From NCBI GenBank assembly GCA_964019055.1, contig OZ025208.1, positions 2,358,001-2,422,000 of the forward strand: DNA of 64,000 nucleotides, in the 5' to 3' direction. Position numbers and translations under genes: made by a program. This stretch comes from Anthopleura xanthogrammica (Eukaryota; Cnidaria; Anthozoa; Actiniaria; Actiniidae). Under the pieces are notes generated by a model, which had not been told where the DNA came from, made no database searches, and was given only the letters and a program-made list of their open reading frames with translations. Each line of letters opens with the position of its first letter. The first letter of the stretch is position 1. Positions 1 to 10,216 of the stretch are shown here, piece after piece.

Positions 1-1144
1 AATGGAGAGGTCAAAGAAACACTCGGCTGCGCCTCGTGTTTCTCTACGACTTATCTCTTGCTCTACAGCTCCCAGCGTGTTTCTATCACAGTATATAGAC
101 ACGCTCGCCGTTTGATATTCCTTCATTAGAGTGCCGGAACGAAGTTTTTGAGGACTGAAATTATTGCAAGTTTGACGGGTCTCTCAAAAAATAGAAAATA
201 AATCTATGAGCTTTTAAAATTGCATTGGAGATGGTCAAAAATATTTACAAAACAAATAATTTAATACAAAATGTTGGACAAGACGTTTTGAATTTGGTGG
301 AAACGTGCATAGCAACGTGTTAGCCAAGACTCCAAAAGGACTTTCATTGCTCGCCGTCTCGGGCTTGTGATCGAACTGACCGCTTTTTCGATTTTTCTCG
401 GTGACAATTTATTATCCGAGAAATATACTCCATCACGTTGACTCACTCACTAATACCTAACTCTGAACCAAAAACATCAAGAAAACCAATTTTTTTTTCA
501 CTGTTGCTTGTCGCAATTAGAGTCAGTAGCAGTTCACGCCTAAAATCATACTAAATCCTCACTGAAAACCATTATCACGTCGCAGAAGTTAAGTTATGGG
601 GCGGAGATCCGAGACTGTGATGAGGTAAACAGTGAGGAGGACGAACATGGACACCACCGCCACAATCCGCCCTCGGGGAGGGAGGGCTGGGCAAAATTCT
701 TCTATTGACGCTCCAAACGACTTTGTTCGATGAGCCATGTCCTCAGGGTTAATTTATACTGCTGTGTTAATTTATTCAGTGAGAATAAGCTACTTACCGT
801 ATATCTACAGAATGCCCCGCAAATCATATGCACATATTAATAACTATAATTTCTTTTGTTGTATTCCTCGTTCTTCAAAGAGTTCCGACTACTGAATACG
901 ATTGGCGGGGTATTCTGTAGTTGCTCCCTACTTCCGACTCCGACTCCGAGTCGGATTCCGTTGCAAGTGAAAACCAGGCTTGAAAGCTTACAAGATATTT
1001 TATGAATAGGACGTTGGCGTGATGACTTCATTTGACCACCACTACTAGAATGCTTCGCAGATCTTATTTCATATCCAAATTTGGAAATTTTTAGTATTTC
1101 GCATAGTAGATGGATAAAGAACTGAGGGATACCTATGTACTTAC
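1..1144. other. Stretch without a recognised gene
   Basis: No coding region is supported here. The first 130 bases contain short inverted segments (an AGAAACACTCGG/CCTCGTGTTTCT type pairing) like the foldback centres elsewhere in the window, so this may be the edge of a foldback element cut by the window start. A small perfect palindrome around CCGACTCCGACTCCGAGTCGG lies near 935-955. The remaining exons of the gene that owns the discoidin exon at 1,145-1,452 should run this way on the minus strand. I looked for the expected second discoidin exon (ending EVYG) and did not find it before position 1. Confidence 0.4.
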
Positions 1145-1452
1145 CTTTACTTTACCACCACTTTGGCACATAGTCCAATTGTTATTGTCAATGGATGTTG
1201 ACATCTTGAATTCTGTAGTCCATCCATTCAATATAGCGTGACCCTGTGTAGCTAGAGCATGGGTAACATACACTTCACCCAAGTCTATCTGTAGATAGTC
1301 ATTAGGGTCAGTAGTGGTCTTTGGTTTCCATCCCCCTCTTCCATGCAGTCGTGCATAGTGTGGATCGAAAAAGTAAGAATAAGTTGAGCTTGCCGTGAAT
1401 CTGTCATCTGGTATGATGCTCCTGTTAGATACACCAATGGGGTACAGTTTAC
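1145..1452 (-). CDS. Internal exon of a second F5/8 type C (discoidin) domain gene
   Basis: This single 308-nt exon encodes the N-terminal two thirds of an F5/8 type C (discoidin) domain, an extracellular ligand- or membrane-binding beta-barrel fold. Visible motifs are [41 protein letters not shown] and WTTEFKMSTSIDNNNWT. The acceptor is ctacag at 1,453-1,458 and the donor is gtaagt at 1,139-1,144. The exon enters with two bases of a split codon and leaves in phase 0, exactly as the homologous exon at 47,445-47,758 does. The two share many blocks, including [12 protein letters not shown] and the final SGGKVK. No D8C exon was seen upstream and no second half downstream, so this is either one exon of a tandem paralogue that continues beyond the left edge or an orphan duplicate. 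The reading frame is intact. Confidence 0.85.
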
Positions 1453-1589
1453 CTGTAGAAAGAAAAAGGTGAAATACATTAAAAATTGTCATAGCAATCA
1501 GTCAATGGAAACGCCAAGAGACGAGTACAGTTGACTCTATCGTAAACGACAATCTTTGGGGTGAAAGGTTAGTGGTCGAATATTATGTA

Positions 1590-1957
1590 CTTATTGACTG
1601 AGTGGGAGGTCCGAACGGGAAAATATTTGGCTCGAGGTCCTGAAGTACGGAACGAGCGCAGCGAGTTCCGTGCCAAGGACCGAGAGCCAAATATTTTCCC
1701 GTTCGGACCGACCCTAACTCAGTCAATAAGCATTTTATCATATGACCACATATAAAAAATCGATTTCAAAGCGTTTTTAATAAATGCGAATCAAAATGCG
1801 TAGTTTTTACATGATTGACGGCAGCGAGTCCGAACGGCGAGTCCGAACGGGAAGTTATTACACTTTTCGGAAAAGCGTACTTTTTTTGCTGACGACATTT
1901 TCCCCAAAGGTTTTTTTTAGAATCACGCGTACAGTGAAATACGGTCATATGATAAGA
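1590..1957. mobile_element. Short TIR element with a one-sided palindrome
   Basis: An imperfect palindrome spans 1,590-1,730, with arms starting CTTATTGACTGAGT and ending in its complement, and a centre AACGAGCGCAGCGAGTT. Two bases beyond it starts a core of about 225 bp bounded by inverted repeats: TTTTATCATATGACC at 1,733-1,747 and GGTCATATGATAAG at 1,943-1,956. There is no coding capacity. The layout (palindrome, small gap, TIR, core, TIR) matches the recombinase-linked elements at 11.2, 27.6, 37.5, 49.0 and 51.0 kb, although the TIR sequence differs. Confidence 0.65.
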
Positions 1958-2179
1958 ATACTTTCACCACAGGATACTCAAACGGGAATGAATTTATATC
2001 TATGTCTTTAAATGCCTCGACTTGAAAAACTTGTTTGGACGCACTGGAGTGGTACTCTGTTATGCCAGATGCGATGGCACTTTGTTATGCAACGTGCATA
2101 AAATGGTCGGTTTTCATTGCTGTATCTCTTCCAAACTATCGAGGAGACAAGGGGGCTGACCAGTGTAACTCCTTGCCCG

Positions 2180-3066
2180 AAATTTCGAAAATATGTTTTT
2201 GTTTTCGAGAAATAAGGATTTTAGTCGGAACAGGTAATTATGCTAATTTGTATGGCCTCTAATTGACCAACTTCAGTGACCTCATGCAATAAAACTATCT
2301 AACCTTTTGTATTGATAATAGCATATTCATTTTACTTATCATCTATACTTTATTTACCATCATTACTAAAGACTCCACTACCATGTGGAATTTATGACGA
2401 ATTTTCTCATCAGCCATACTTTTTCTTCTTGGGAATCTAGTGGGGTCTTTAGCACTTTATCAATATATCAGTTCATTTGGGAAGTATAAGCAGTTTTGTA
2501 AGTATAACTAGGCTGAAATGTGCGGCGGAGTTGCAGACAAATTGTTGTCATTGCCAGAAATTTCGTGCACCGAAACAAATACTTTCTGGCTCCCTGTCCC
2601 TCTGCAGTCACTCGGCATTGATGAAAGCTAAGCCGAGCAAGAAGAAACGGCGAATTTCGGTAACTTCGGCCGCTTGTAGAAAATGAAAAACTAATTAACC
2701 CAATTAATTTTTGGCCCAGATGATGAACAACTTGTCTTATTTTAATACCTTAAATATCAATTGATTCTAATGTTTCGGCCATAGTAAAATTGCCACTTGT
2801 TTTAAGCTACTTTTACAGTAAGAAAAAGTATGCCTGATGAGAAAATTTGTCATAAATTACACATCGTAATGAAATCTTTAGTAATGATAGTAAATAAATT
2901 ATAAATGGTAAGTAAAATGAATATGATGTTATCAATACCAAAGGTTAGATAGTTTTATTGCATGAGGTTACTGAAGTTGGTCAATTTGAGGCCATCGAAA
3001 TTAGCATAATTCCGAGTTCCAACTGAAATCCTTATTTCTCGAAAACAAAAACATAATTTCGAAATT
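2180..3066. repeat. Large foldback element with arms of about 250 bp
   Basis: The segment 2,180-2,430 is the reverse complement, with scattered mismatches, of 2,818-3,066. Matching landmarks are AAATAAGGATTTTAGT against ACTGAAATCCTTATTT, and CTATCTAACCTTTTGTATTG against CAATACCAAAGGTTAGATAG. The centre of about 390 bp has no convincing gene; the 69-codon open frame at 2,477-2,686 resembles nothing I recognise. The arm divergence suggests an old non-autonomous foldback transposon. Confidence 0.7.
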
Positions 3067-3489
3067 CAAACACACCACGATGATTGGGACTTAATGGGCT
3101 ATAAATTCTGAAAGTTTGAGAGAAATATATTTTTTTAGACTTGCCACGAATCTTGAAATTTGTTTGGTTTTTGCTGACATGTGCTCTTAAATAATCTTTC
3201 AAAAATATCACTGACGCCTCTAAAGAACGAGAACTTTAACAAATAAAAATCTTAGAATTGGATTACTTAGGCTGTTGGATAAAAAAAGTGTTGGTCTTAT
3301 CAACGGAATTTTAAACGAGTTGCCGAAAATCAAGAGCTATGGCGATTGGTTGAAATTATCATATCCTAAGTGACCATCCTCTTCTGATCTTTCTATAACA
3401 TATGTTTACTGAACGAATGAACGAAGTTGAAGATGTTTGCTACCATCAGTAACCATTATTAATTGTTTATACAACAAATAATTACGGTC
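3067..3489. other. Stretch without a recognised gene
   Basis: AT-rich sequence between a foldback element and the MITE that hosts the LTR retrotransposon. I see no exon with plausible splice sites and no repeat structure. Confidence 0.4.
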
Positions 3490-3734
3490 AAACTAAGAAA
3501 ACCTTGAACACCTAAAATATGCTGGAATGTTTATGTTTGATTACAGCGCGGTCAGGCAAATTTGTTTTCCCGTTTAAAAGTTTAAAAAACTTCATATTTT
3601 AGTTTTGTTTTCGTGAAATTAGATATTTCTGTTCGAGACAGACTGATACATAAGAGAAGGATTCAATACAAACTCTTTTCATGGTGGTGGGAAACCTCTT
3701 TTTGACAAGCAAATGTCTAAATAAACATTCTAGA

Positions 3735-3738
3735 CATA
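3735..3738. repeat. Target site duplication (left copy) of the LTR element
   Basis: The four bases CATA directly before the TGTAAC terminus at 3,739 recur at 10,920-10,923 directly after the TACA terminus. A 4-bp duplication is usual for Ty3/Gypsy integrases. Confidence 0.75.
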
Positions 3739-4594
3739 TGTAACAGGGTTCACTCAAACGTTTTATTTAATATAAAACTATACAAAATTCTCTACAAAAC
3801 TAAGGGCGACAAGGCACAGTGATAGCTAGAAATAGAGATAAATACAATATGCTTAACTTTTGTACTTAACTATAAAGTATTAAACTACATGCTTGAGTAG
3901 CGACTATTGTAAAAATAAGTGAACAACAAAAGCACTTAGCTCTAGCTTATTACGTACATTGTACTAAATGTCTCGCTTTGACGAATTTATAAACATACAT
4001 GAACAAAGCTTATTGGAAATATAATGGATTAAATTGTCTTTCATAAAAGTATTGTATGAAATGTACTATTAAACTAGTATAAGCTTAACGGTAGGTCATG
4101 AACTCTTAAACAACTAAGCGGCCTTAACTACAATTATCTCTTGACCTTAAACATTCATATAAAATCAACAACAATGTATATAAGTAGCCTTAGCTTATGG
4201 CTAATAGACTAATACGTAAATATAAAATATGATATGAAATAATCTTACCACAAGATTGTAGTTACTTGCTCTAGGCGGTGAGCACTCCGAATGACTATTA
4301 AAATGATGCTAACTCCTGAGACCATGCGGTCTGGTTTGATTGACAGTTGTCAAATCAGCTAATGCAATTGGCTAACATACTTAATTTTGAAAGTCAACTT
4401 GTCCAAGAGTTATGCAAGACTTACAGCATAAAGAAAAGTAGGACCACGCCCTATCACCCTGAAGGTAATGGTCAATGTGAAAGGTTTAACCGTACCATGC
4501 ATGATCTACTGCGAAGTCTACCTCCGGAAAAGAAGAAACGATATATAATACTATGTAAGCATTACAAAATGTATGCAAACTTCACTTGGCTACA
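3739..4594 (-). repeat. 3' LTR of the Gypsy element, with an inverted internal insert
   Basis: This is the 3' LTR of the minus-strand element. It runs from TGTAAC to GGCTACA and matches the other LTR closely; I saw only two substitutions in the alignable part. It is 856 bp against 703 bp because 153 bases at 4,383-4,535 are inserted. That insert is an exact reverse-complement copy of the integrase-coding region near 5,660-5,810. The bases just outside its inner edge, read on the minus strand, are purine-rich (AAGCAGGGGAAGC) and form a candidate polypurine tract. Confidence 0.9.
4383..4535 (+). repeat. Inverted integrase fragment inside the 3' LTR
   Basis: On the plus strand this piece encodes the integrase segment from [12 protein letters not shown] to [10 protein letters not shown]. 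It is identical, as far as I can see, to the minus-strand pol sequence of the same element. Its orientation is opposite to the element. The junctions show only one or two bases of microhomology (AA). A plausible origin is template switching or self-priming during reverse transcription. It creates a chimeric open frame at 4,347-4,673 that should not be read as a gene. Confidence 0.9.
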
Positions 4595-4711
4595 GCTTCC
4601 CCTGCTTATGAATTGTCGTCCTCGACAATCAGCAGTATTGGTGATGAACACCAATGAATCTATAAAAATCTGACTAGGCTAGATACCTAGATAATTGCCT
4701 AAGTATAATGC

Positions 4712-7700
4712 TTAGGAAAAGATACACTTAATTAACCAGAATAATAATGAAATAATAATAATAATAATAATGTAAAATGTAGTGTCTCTAAATTCAGCAT
4801 TCAGTTCATTAACACTCGAATTAGCTACTGTTCTTGGTTGTCTGTAAGGGTTGGGGTGCTTTCCTGTTGTTGACCTCGTAGATCTCCTTACTGTAGGTTG
4901 GACTGCAGGAGGTGTCTGTGGAACATCTGCATCAGGTTCATCTGAGCTTGAATGTAGATCCACGTGGGAACATGGGCTGACTTGCACAAGGGGTGGGGTC
5001 TGTCGCCTGGGGTGCCTGAGAAGCAGCGTGAACTCTGTATCTGTGGAAAAAGAAGAAAAATCTGCATCCGGGTCTGCAACAGGTGTCTTCTCTGTGAGGG
5101 ATCTTTTGGCGGTACTTGGTCTGTGCTGTATAACAGGCTGATTGTTGATGGGGCAGGGCTGTATTTCACGTCGGTTAACCTTTCTTGGTTGTGCTTCTCC
5201 ATCTGCTCTCCTGACTGTATATGGCCCTCCATCGACGTTTGGGACTTCCTCAATGATAAACATAGTTGGTTCCCATGCGTCCTGGATTTTGTTGCGACCC
5301 AGTACACGTTTCCTTAAGTATACCATGTCGCCAGTGTTCACCGTTGGGGCAAATAGTCTCTGATCGTGACGATCCTTCCTCTGTTGGGCAGCATGATGGG
5401 TGCGCTCCCCTGCTTTTTCCCACGCATATCTCAGACGGGTTTGATGAGCTGTGAGCCAATCGCCTACATTCTGGTTTCTGTCGTCCTCATGAGTGGTGGA
5501 ATCCCCTTGATCCAACAGTATGTCGATAGGCAGTTGAGGCTCTCTTCCAAACAAGAGAGAGAAGGGACTGTAACCGGTTGACGAATGTGGTGTACAGTTG
5601 TATGCATACACCAGCTCAGGTAAGTAATCTGTCCATCGTTTCTTCTTTTCCGGAGGTAGACTTCGCAGTAGATCATGCATGGTACGGTTAAACCTTTCAC
5701 ATTGACCATTACCTTCAGGGTGATAGGGCGTGGTCCTACTTTTCTTTATGCTGTAAGTCTTGCATAACTCTTGGACAAGTTGACTTTCAAAATTCCGTCC
5801 CTGATCTGAGTGTATCCTCTGTGGTGTGCCATACTTTTGAAACCATTCTTTCAGCAAAACTTTAACTGTTGTAGTGGCCTTTTGGTCCTTTGTCGGTACT
5901 GCATGAGTGAACTTAGTGAAGATATCTGTCATCACCAGGACATTCTCCTTGCCGTCGCTCGATTTTTCTAAAACAGTAAAATCAATAGCAAGCACTTCAA
6001 GTGGTTTGGTGGCAATCAGTTTTCCCATGGGTACCCGTATTTTTGGTTGAGGCATCTTGGATAGTGTACAGCGGTGACAAGCTTTAATCCATGACTCAGT
6101 GTCTGCGTACATAGCAGGCCAATAACAACGGTTTCTTGCAAGCTGGATGGTCCGTTCAAGTCCCTGATGTCCCATTTCATCATGAAGACTTGTGAGTACT
6201 TTGCCTTTGAGGCTTGATGGTAATACTAGTTGTTTCACTTCTTTCTGGTTACTGTCATGTGATAATCTGTACAATAAGCCATCGTGCATGGCCACCTTGT
6301 CCCATTGTTTCAATAGTGTTTTTGCATTGGTAGATAGCTCTTTCCTCTCTTGTGAGTTTGGTTTGCGGCCTTTGTTCCAATACTGGTAAAACACTTTTAT
6401 GTCTGCATCACTCTGCTGTAACGTTGCAAGGTCAGAGTTGGTGTAAGCTGGGAATGACAGGGTGGTATTTGGTCTTAGGTCATGAACATCGCGTTCCTTG
6501 ACTGTTGGTGAAACTTGAGTTTGTGTTGATGATTGTACAATGTCAGGATCTGAAAGTAAGGTTTGTGGTTGAGCCGAGATGCGTAGCTGTTCTGCCACGA
6601 CTTGAGGCAGTCTTGTGGTGTTGGTATGTGCACTCAGTACTTGAGCTACATGATCAGTTGACATCTCTGTGTTGTTGTCAGCTGCCTTGCGGGATAGCGC
6701 ATCAGCATTGGTGTTTTCTTTACCTGGTCTGTAGTTGACTTTGAAGTTAAATGAGGCTAGTTGTGAAACCCACCGTTGTTCAACAGCTCCTAACTTAGCA
6801 GAATTTAAATACTTAAGAGGATTGTTATCTGTATAGACCACAAACTCATTTCCTATCAGATAGCTCCTAAATTTCTCAGTCACTGCCCATTTTAGAGCAA
6901 GAAGTTCTAGCTTCATAGAGCTATAGTTCTCCATGTTTCTTTCGGGTGGCCTCAGGCGCCTACTTGCGTATGCGATAACATGTTTCTTACCCTCGTGGTT
7001 CTCCTGGGAAAGTACTGCCCCCAGTCCATGGTTGCTGGCATCTGTCTCAACTATAAATGGCTTACTGAAATCGGCATATCCTAGTACAGGTGTAGAAGTC
7101 AACAGACATCTGAGATTGTCCAATGCGGCTTGATGTCCAGCAGCCCACCGTTCTGCAAATGGCGGACTAATGCGTTTGTTTACTTTCATGTCATGCAGGC
7201 ACTTGTTCTGTAGATCATGTAGGGGTCCAGCAATCTTAGCAAAGTCTTTGATGAAGCGACGATAGTAGCTGGCAAATCCAAGAAATGAACGAAGTTCTTT
7301 CACACTGCATGGTACCTTCCATTCCTTAACTGCTGCAATCTTGTCTGGGTCTGTAGATACTCCTTTGTCTGAAACTGTGTATCCAAGGTAAGCAACACGC
7401 CTACTTAGAAATGTACATTTCTCTGCCTTTATCTTAAGACCATGATGTGCAAGCCTTGTCAAAACTCTGTCTAATCTTGACAAGTGTTCTTCAAATGTCT
7501 CAGAGAAAACAATAATATCGTCGATGTACACTAAGAGAATCTGGAAGATTTGATCATTCAGGCAGCTTTGCATCAACCGTTGGAACGTTGCTGGAGCATT
7601 ACAGAGCCCAAACGGCATCCGATTGTACTCAAATAATCCAAATGGAGTAATAAATGCTGTCTTCTGCTTATCTTCCTCTTCGACGGCTACTTGATTAAAG

Positions 7701-9016
7701 CCACTAGCAAGATCAAGAGTTGTAAACCACTTCGCACCATTTAGAGCATCTAAGGACTCACAGATCCTTGGTAAAGGGAAACAATCTTTGACAGTTTTGG
7801 AGTTAAGCTTTCGGTAATCAACGCAAAGTCTAAGCGAGCCATTCTTTTTACGCACTAGAACTATTGGTGAGGCATAGGGGCTGTGACTTTCGCGAATAAC
7901 TGAACTGTCTATCAATTTTTGAATATGGTCCTTTACTTCCTGGTACTGTGATGGAGGTATCCGTCTGTAGGGCTGGGTCACTGGTATGTCGTCTGTTGTG
8001 CGTATCTTGTGTCTTACTGTCTCCGTATAGCCTAGGTCGTCTGCACTGAACACTTGGGAATGTTTCCTAAGAAGCTCTGTCAAATCTTCCTTCTGTGCAT
8101 GGTTAAGGTCTAGTCCTGACAGGTCACAAGGACATGTTTTAATTACTTCCTTGTCCTCTAACTCTTGTGCACCTTTGTTGGCTTTGACCTCTACCCTCGC
8201 TTCGTTTATGGACACTCTCTTAAAGTCAACATCAGAATCTATACTCTCTATACTATGTAGTACGCCTATCTTCATCCGCGGTTGAAGCCATACATCAGCA
8301 TCGCTCAAGTTCGTCACCCGAACTCCAAACATACCTGCAGGTTTCACCAGGGTGTTGATAACACTCACTCTTGCATCACTAGAATTCTGGGTTGGCTCGA
8401 CAAGCACCATGTCTTTGCTGTCGCTCTGACCATTCCAACCAGTCACCATCACTGTAGAGATAGAGTTTGCTTGGACGAGTACTGCCGTCTTCCCCGCAAC
8501 ACGTGCTGTACCTCTAACTGAGGTATTTGATTGGATGAAGGATGTTCGTAGGGCCTGGTTCCATGCTGCATCTAAGTCACCTAACTCTTTGTTTACAGCT
8601 TTGGATCTGAGCATTTTACTCAAAGGGCCAAGAACATTCATACCAACCAATCCTGGGATCTCTCTCTTCCGCTGTCTGGTTGAAAGGCTTGCTGGATCTT
8701 TGACTACAAGAATCCCTCTCTGCTCTAGGATTACTCCTTCAACTTCAACATCCAATTCGATGTATCCTGCGTATGGAATCTCCAGTCCATTAGCAGCAGT
8801 TAAGGTTAACCAGCTACTAGCGGAAAGGAGAGTCTGTCCTTTTGGCTTGTAGTGAAGATTGAAAAACTCCTCTGTGATGGTGGTTACTTCTGAGCCAGTG
8901 TCAAGGAGGCTATTTACTGGAGTTCCACCAATCTTCACTACACTCACTGGACACTTTCCAATGGTTTTCTGACAAATATTGGAGCCAAGGTTGTCCCCTC
9001 CTGCTACCTGGCTCAA
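4712..9016 (-). CDS. pol: Gypsy Pol polyprotein (protease, RT, RNase H, integrase)
   Basis: The open frame encodes about 1,434 residues from the TTG at 9,016, without internal stops. The aspartic protease has LLDTGSEVTT (DTGS near residue 39). Reverse transcriptase spans roughly residues 340-540, with YRKLN and the YIDD catalytic box near 497-500. RNase H has ETDAS near 658 and YTDNN near 729. Integrase has an HHCC zinc finger (H near 950, CHRC at 980-983) and a catalytic triad D1012, D1071, E1107 with 35-residue spacing. No chromodomain is visible. The last residues read through an ATT-type microsatellite, so the natural C-terminus may have been altered. Pol lies in the -1 frame relative to gag; that frame is open upstream of 9,016 across the end of gag, so expression by frameshift as Gag-Pol is likelier than initiation at TTG. 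Confidence 0.95.
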   Translation of the reverse strand: MSQVAGGDNLGSNICQKTIGKCPVSVVKIGGTPVNSLLDTGSEVTTITEEFFNLHYKPKGQTLLSASSWLTLTAANGLEIPYAGYIELDVEVEGVILEQRGILVVKDPASLSTRQRKREIPGLVGMNVLGPLSKMLRSKAVNKELGDLDAAWNQALRTSFIQSNTSVRGTARVAGKTAVLVQANSISTVMVTGWNGQSDSKDMVLVEPTQNSSDARVSVINTLVKPAGMFGVRVTNLSDADVWLQPRMKIGVLHSIESIDSDVDFKRVSINEARVEVKANKGAQELEDKEVIKTCPCDLSGLDLNHAQKEDLTELLRKHSQVFSADDLGYTETVRHKIRTTDDIPVTQPYRRIPPSQYQEVKDHIQKLIDSSVIRESHSPYASPIVLVRKKNGSLRLCVDYRKLNSKTVKDCFPLPRICESLDALNGAKWFTTLDLASGFNQVAVEEEDKQKTAFITPFGLFEYNRMPFGLCNAPATFQRLMQSCLNDQIFQILLVYIDDIIVFSETFEEHLSRLDRVLTRLAHHGLKIKAEKCTFLSRRVAYLGYTVSDKGVSTDPDKIAAVKEWKVPCSVKELRSFLGFASYYRRFIKDFAKIAGPLHDLQNKCLHDMKVNKRISPPFAERWAAGHQAALDNLRCLLTSTPVLGYADFSKPFIVETDASNHGLGAVLSQENHEGKKHVIAYASRRLRPPERNMENYSSMKLELLALKWAVTEKFRSYLIGNEFVVYTDNNPLKYLNSAKLGAVEQRWVSQLASFNFKVNYRPGKENTNADALSRKAADNNTEMSTDHVAQVLSAHTNTTRLPQVVAEQLRISAQPQTLLSDPDIVQSSTQTQVSPTVKERDVHDLRPNTTLSFPAYTNSDLATLQQSDADIKVFYQYWNKGRKPNSQERKELSTNAKTLLKQWDKVAMHDGLLYRLSHDSNQKEVKQLVLPSSLKGKVLTSLHDEMGHQGLERTIQLARNRCYWPAMYADTESWIKACHRCTLSKMPQPKIRVPMGKLIATKPLEVLAIDFTVLEKSSDGKENVLVMTDIFTKFTHAVPTKDQKATTTVKVLLKEWFQKYGTPQRIHSDQGRNFESQLVQELCKTYSIKKSRTTPYHPEGNGQCERFNRTMHDLLRSLPPEKKKRWTDYLPELVYAYNCTPHSSTGYSPFSLLFGREPQLPIDILLDQGDSTTHEDDRNQNVGDWLTAHQTRLRYAWEKAGERTHHAAQQRKDRHDQRLFAPTVNTGDMVYLRKRVLGRNKIQDAWEPTMFIIEEVPNVDGGPYTVRRADGEAQPRKVNRREIQPCPINNQPVIQHRPSTAKRSLTEKTPVADPDADFSSFSTDTEFTLLLRHPRRQTPPLVQVSPCSHVDLHSSSDEPDADVPQTPPAVQPTVRRSTRSTTGKHPNPYRQPRTVANSSVNELNAEFRDTTFYIIIIIIISLLFWLIKCIFS

Positions 9017-10182
9017 GGCGACAGGGGGAGCCGGTTTGACGCTTGCTCCTGCTGGTGTGCTTCCCTGACTTGGGTTGGCTGGTCTGAAACTTGGGTGCTT
9101 TGCCTGGGGGGAGCTGGTCTTGCGTTAGGCCTCCTACTCCTGCAATCTCTGGCAATGTGGCCTTCGCGATTGCAATTGTAACAAGTGATCCTTCGTCTGC
9201 TTTGTGGCTGTGGATGTGGGTGGCGCTGTGGATGTGGCTGTGGATGTTGCTGTGGATGTGGCTGGGATGGACTGTATTGGTCTCTGAGAGCGAAAGCTGT
9301 AAGGGTTGCCGACAGTTTTTCCATGGATTTCCTTTGGTTCTCCAGCTCTTTATAGATCATGGCAAGTTTTGGGTCGTGGGCTTCCTGTGCTTCCGACGTT
9401 GCCATGGCTTCCTGCGTAGACACTGCGGCTCGTCTGTTGTTGTTCATTGGGCGCTCTTCTTCTTCGGACCATCGAATCGCCTCCTCGCGAATTTCCAGGA
9501 ATGTTGAGTCAGGTGTTGATCTTACCATTCGCTTTAGCTCTTTCCTAAGATGGCTGTCCTTTACATTGTCGGCGAATTGGTCGCGCAGTGTAGAATCTCG
9601 GTTGGCAATTGATGACGGACTTTTGCTGATTATTCTGTCCAACGATTCGGACAAGCCATGTGAGAAACCACGGAGAGTTTCGCCATCTCTCTGTCTTCTG
9701 TCGTAGAATGACCTTAGGAGTTGTGATACTGATCGTCTCTCTCCAAAAGCTGTACGTAGGAGAGCGAATAGCTTGGTCGCGTTATCTCTGTCGGTCTTGC
9801 TGTGTAACTTGATCTCTTCTTTCGCTTGGCCTTCGATCAGGGAGGTAATGAATGTCGCCTGTCCGTCCAAGGGAATTTGCCTCACTTTTATCGCAGCTTC
9901 CACTTCTTCTATAAAGCCTTCCACTGTACTTTCTTCAGGATTTGTGCCCGTGAACGGCTTTATCTTCCGATCTCTGGATACGTAAAAAACACCGGGACTC
10001 TCTGCAGTTACCGAGGAATTTGAAGAATTCGCGTCCTTGTTTGAGGACGCGGACGTGTTGCCTGTTTTATTCTTCAATTTTTCGATTTCTAGTCTTAAAC
10101 TAGCGATAACGTCTTCCATCGATTCGGCTCCCGCTCCTTGCTCTGCCGTCCCACTGGTACCATCGTCGCCCTCTGTAGACAT
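9013..10182 (-). CDS. gag: Gypsy Gag polyprotein
   Basis: This 389-residue open frame starts at an ATG just after the 5' LTR and candidate primer-binding site. It has an N-terminal charged and coiled-coil-like stretch (MEDVIASLRLEIEKLKNK), a capsid-like region of retrotransposon gag type (residues about 70-230, including FIEEVEAAIKVRQIP and RDQFADNV), a His/Pro/Gln-rich linker and a single CCHC zinc knuckle (CYNCNREGHIARDC) near residue 335. It would package element RNA. Its stop codon TGA at 9,013-9,015 overlaps the pol frame, which lies in -1. Confidence 0.93.
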   Translation of the reverse strand: MSTEGDDGTSGTAEQGAGAESMEDVIASLRLEIEKLKNKTGNTSASSNKDANSSNSSVTAESPGVFYVSRDRKIKPFTGTNPEESTVEGFIEEVEAAIKVRQIPLDGQATFITSLIEGQAKEEIKLHSKTDRDNATKLFALLRTAFGERRSVSQLLRSFYDRRQRDGETLRGFSHGLSESLDRIISKSPSSIANRDSTLRDQFADNVKDSHLRKELKRMVRSTPDSTFLEIREEAIRWSEEEERPMNNNRRAAVSTQEAMATSEAQEAHDPKLAMIYKELENQRKSMEKLSATLTAFALRDQYSPSQPHPQQHPQPHPQRHPHPQPQSRRRITCYNCNREGHIARDCRSRRPNARPAPPRQSTQVSDQPTQVREAHQQEQASNRLPLSP

Positions 10183-10194
10183 TTTGTTTTGTAT

Positions 10195-10216
10195 CCTGCT
10201 CGCGACGCCAAAATTA
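10195..10216 (-). promoter_or_regulatory. Candidate primer-binding site of the LTR element
   Basis: Just inside the 5' LTR, read on the minus strand, the sequence is TAATTT followed by TGGCGTCGCGAGCAGGAT. A TGG start complementary to the universal CCA tail of a tRNA is expected here. The offset of about six bases is slightly long and I cannot assign the priming tRNA. Confidence 0.5.

Noticed and set aside
4347..4673. Plus-strand open frame with integrase motifs
   Set aside because: It is the inverted integrase fragment in the 3' LTR plus LTR sequence, not a separate gene.
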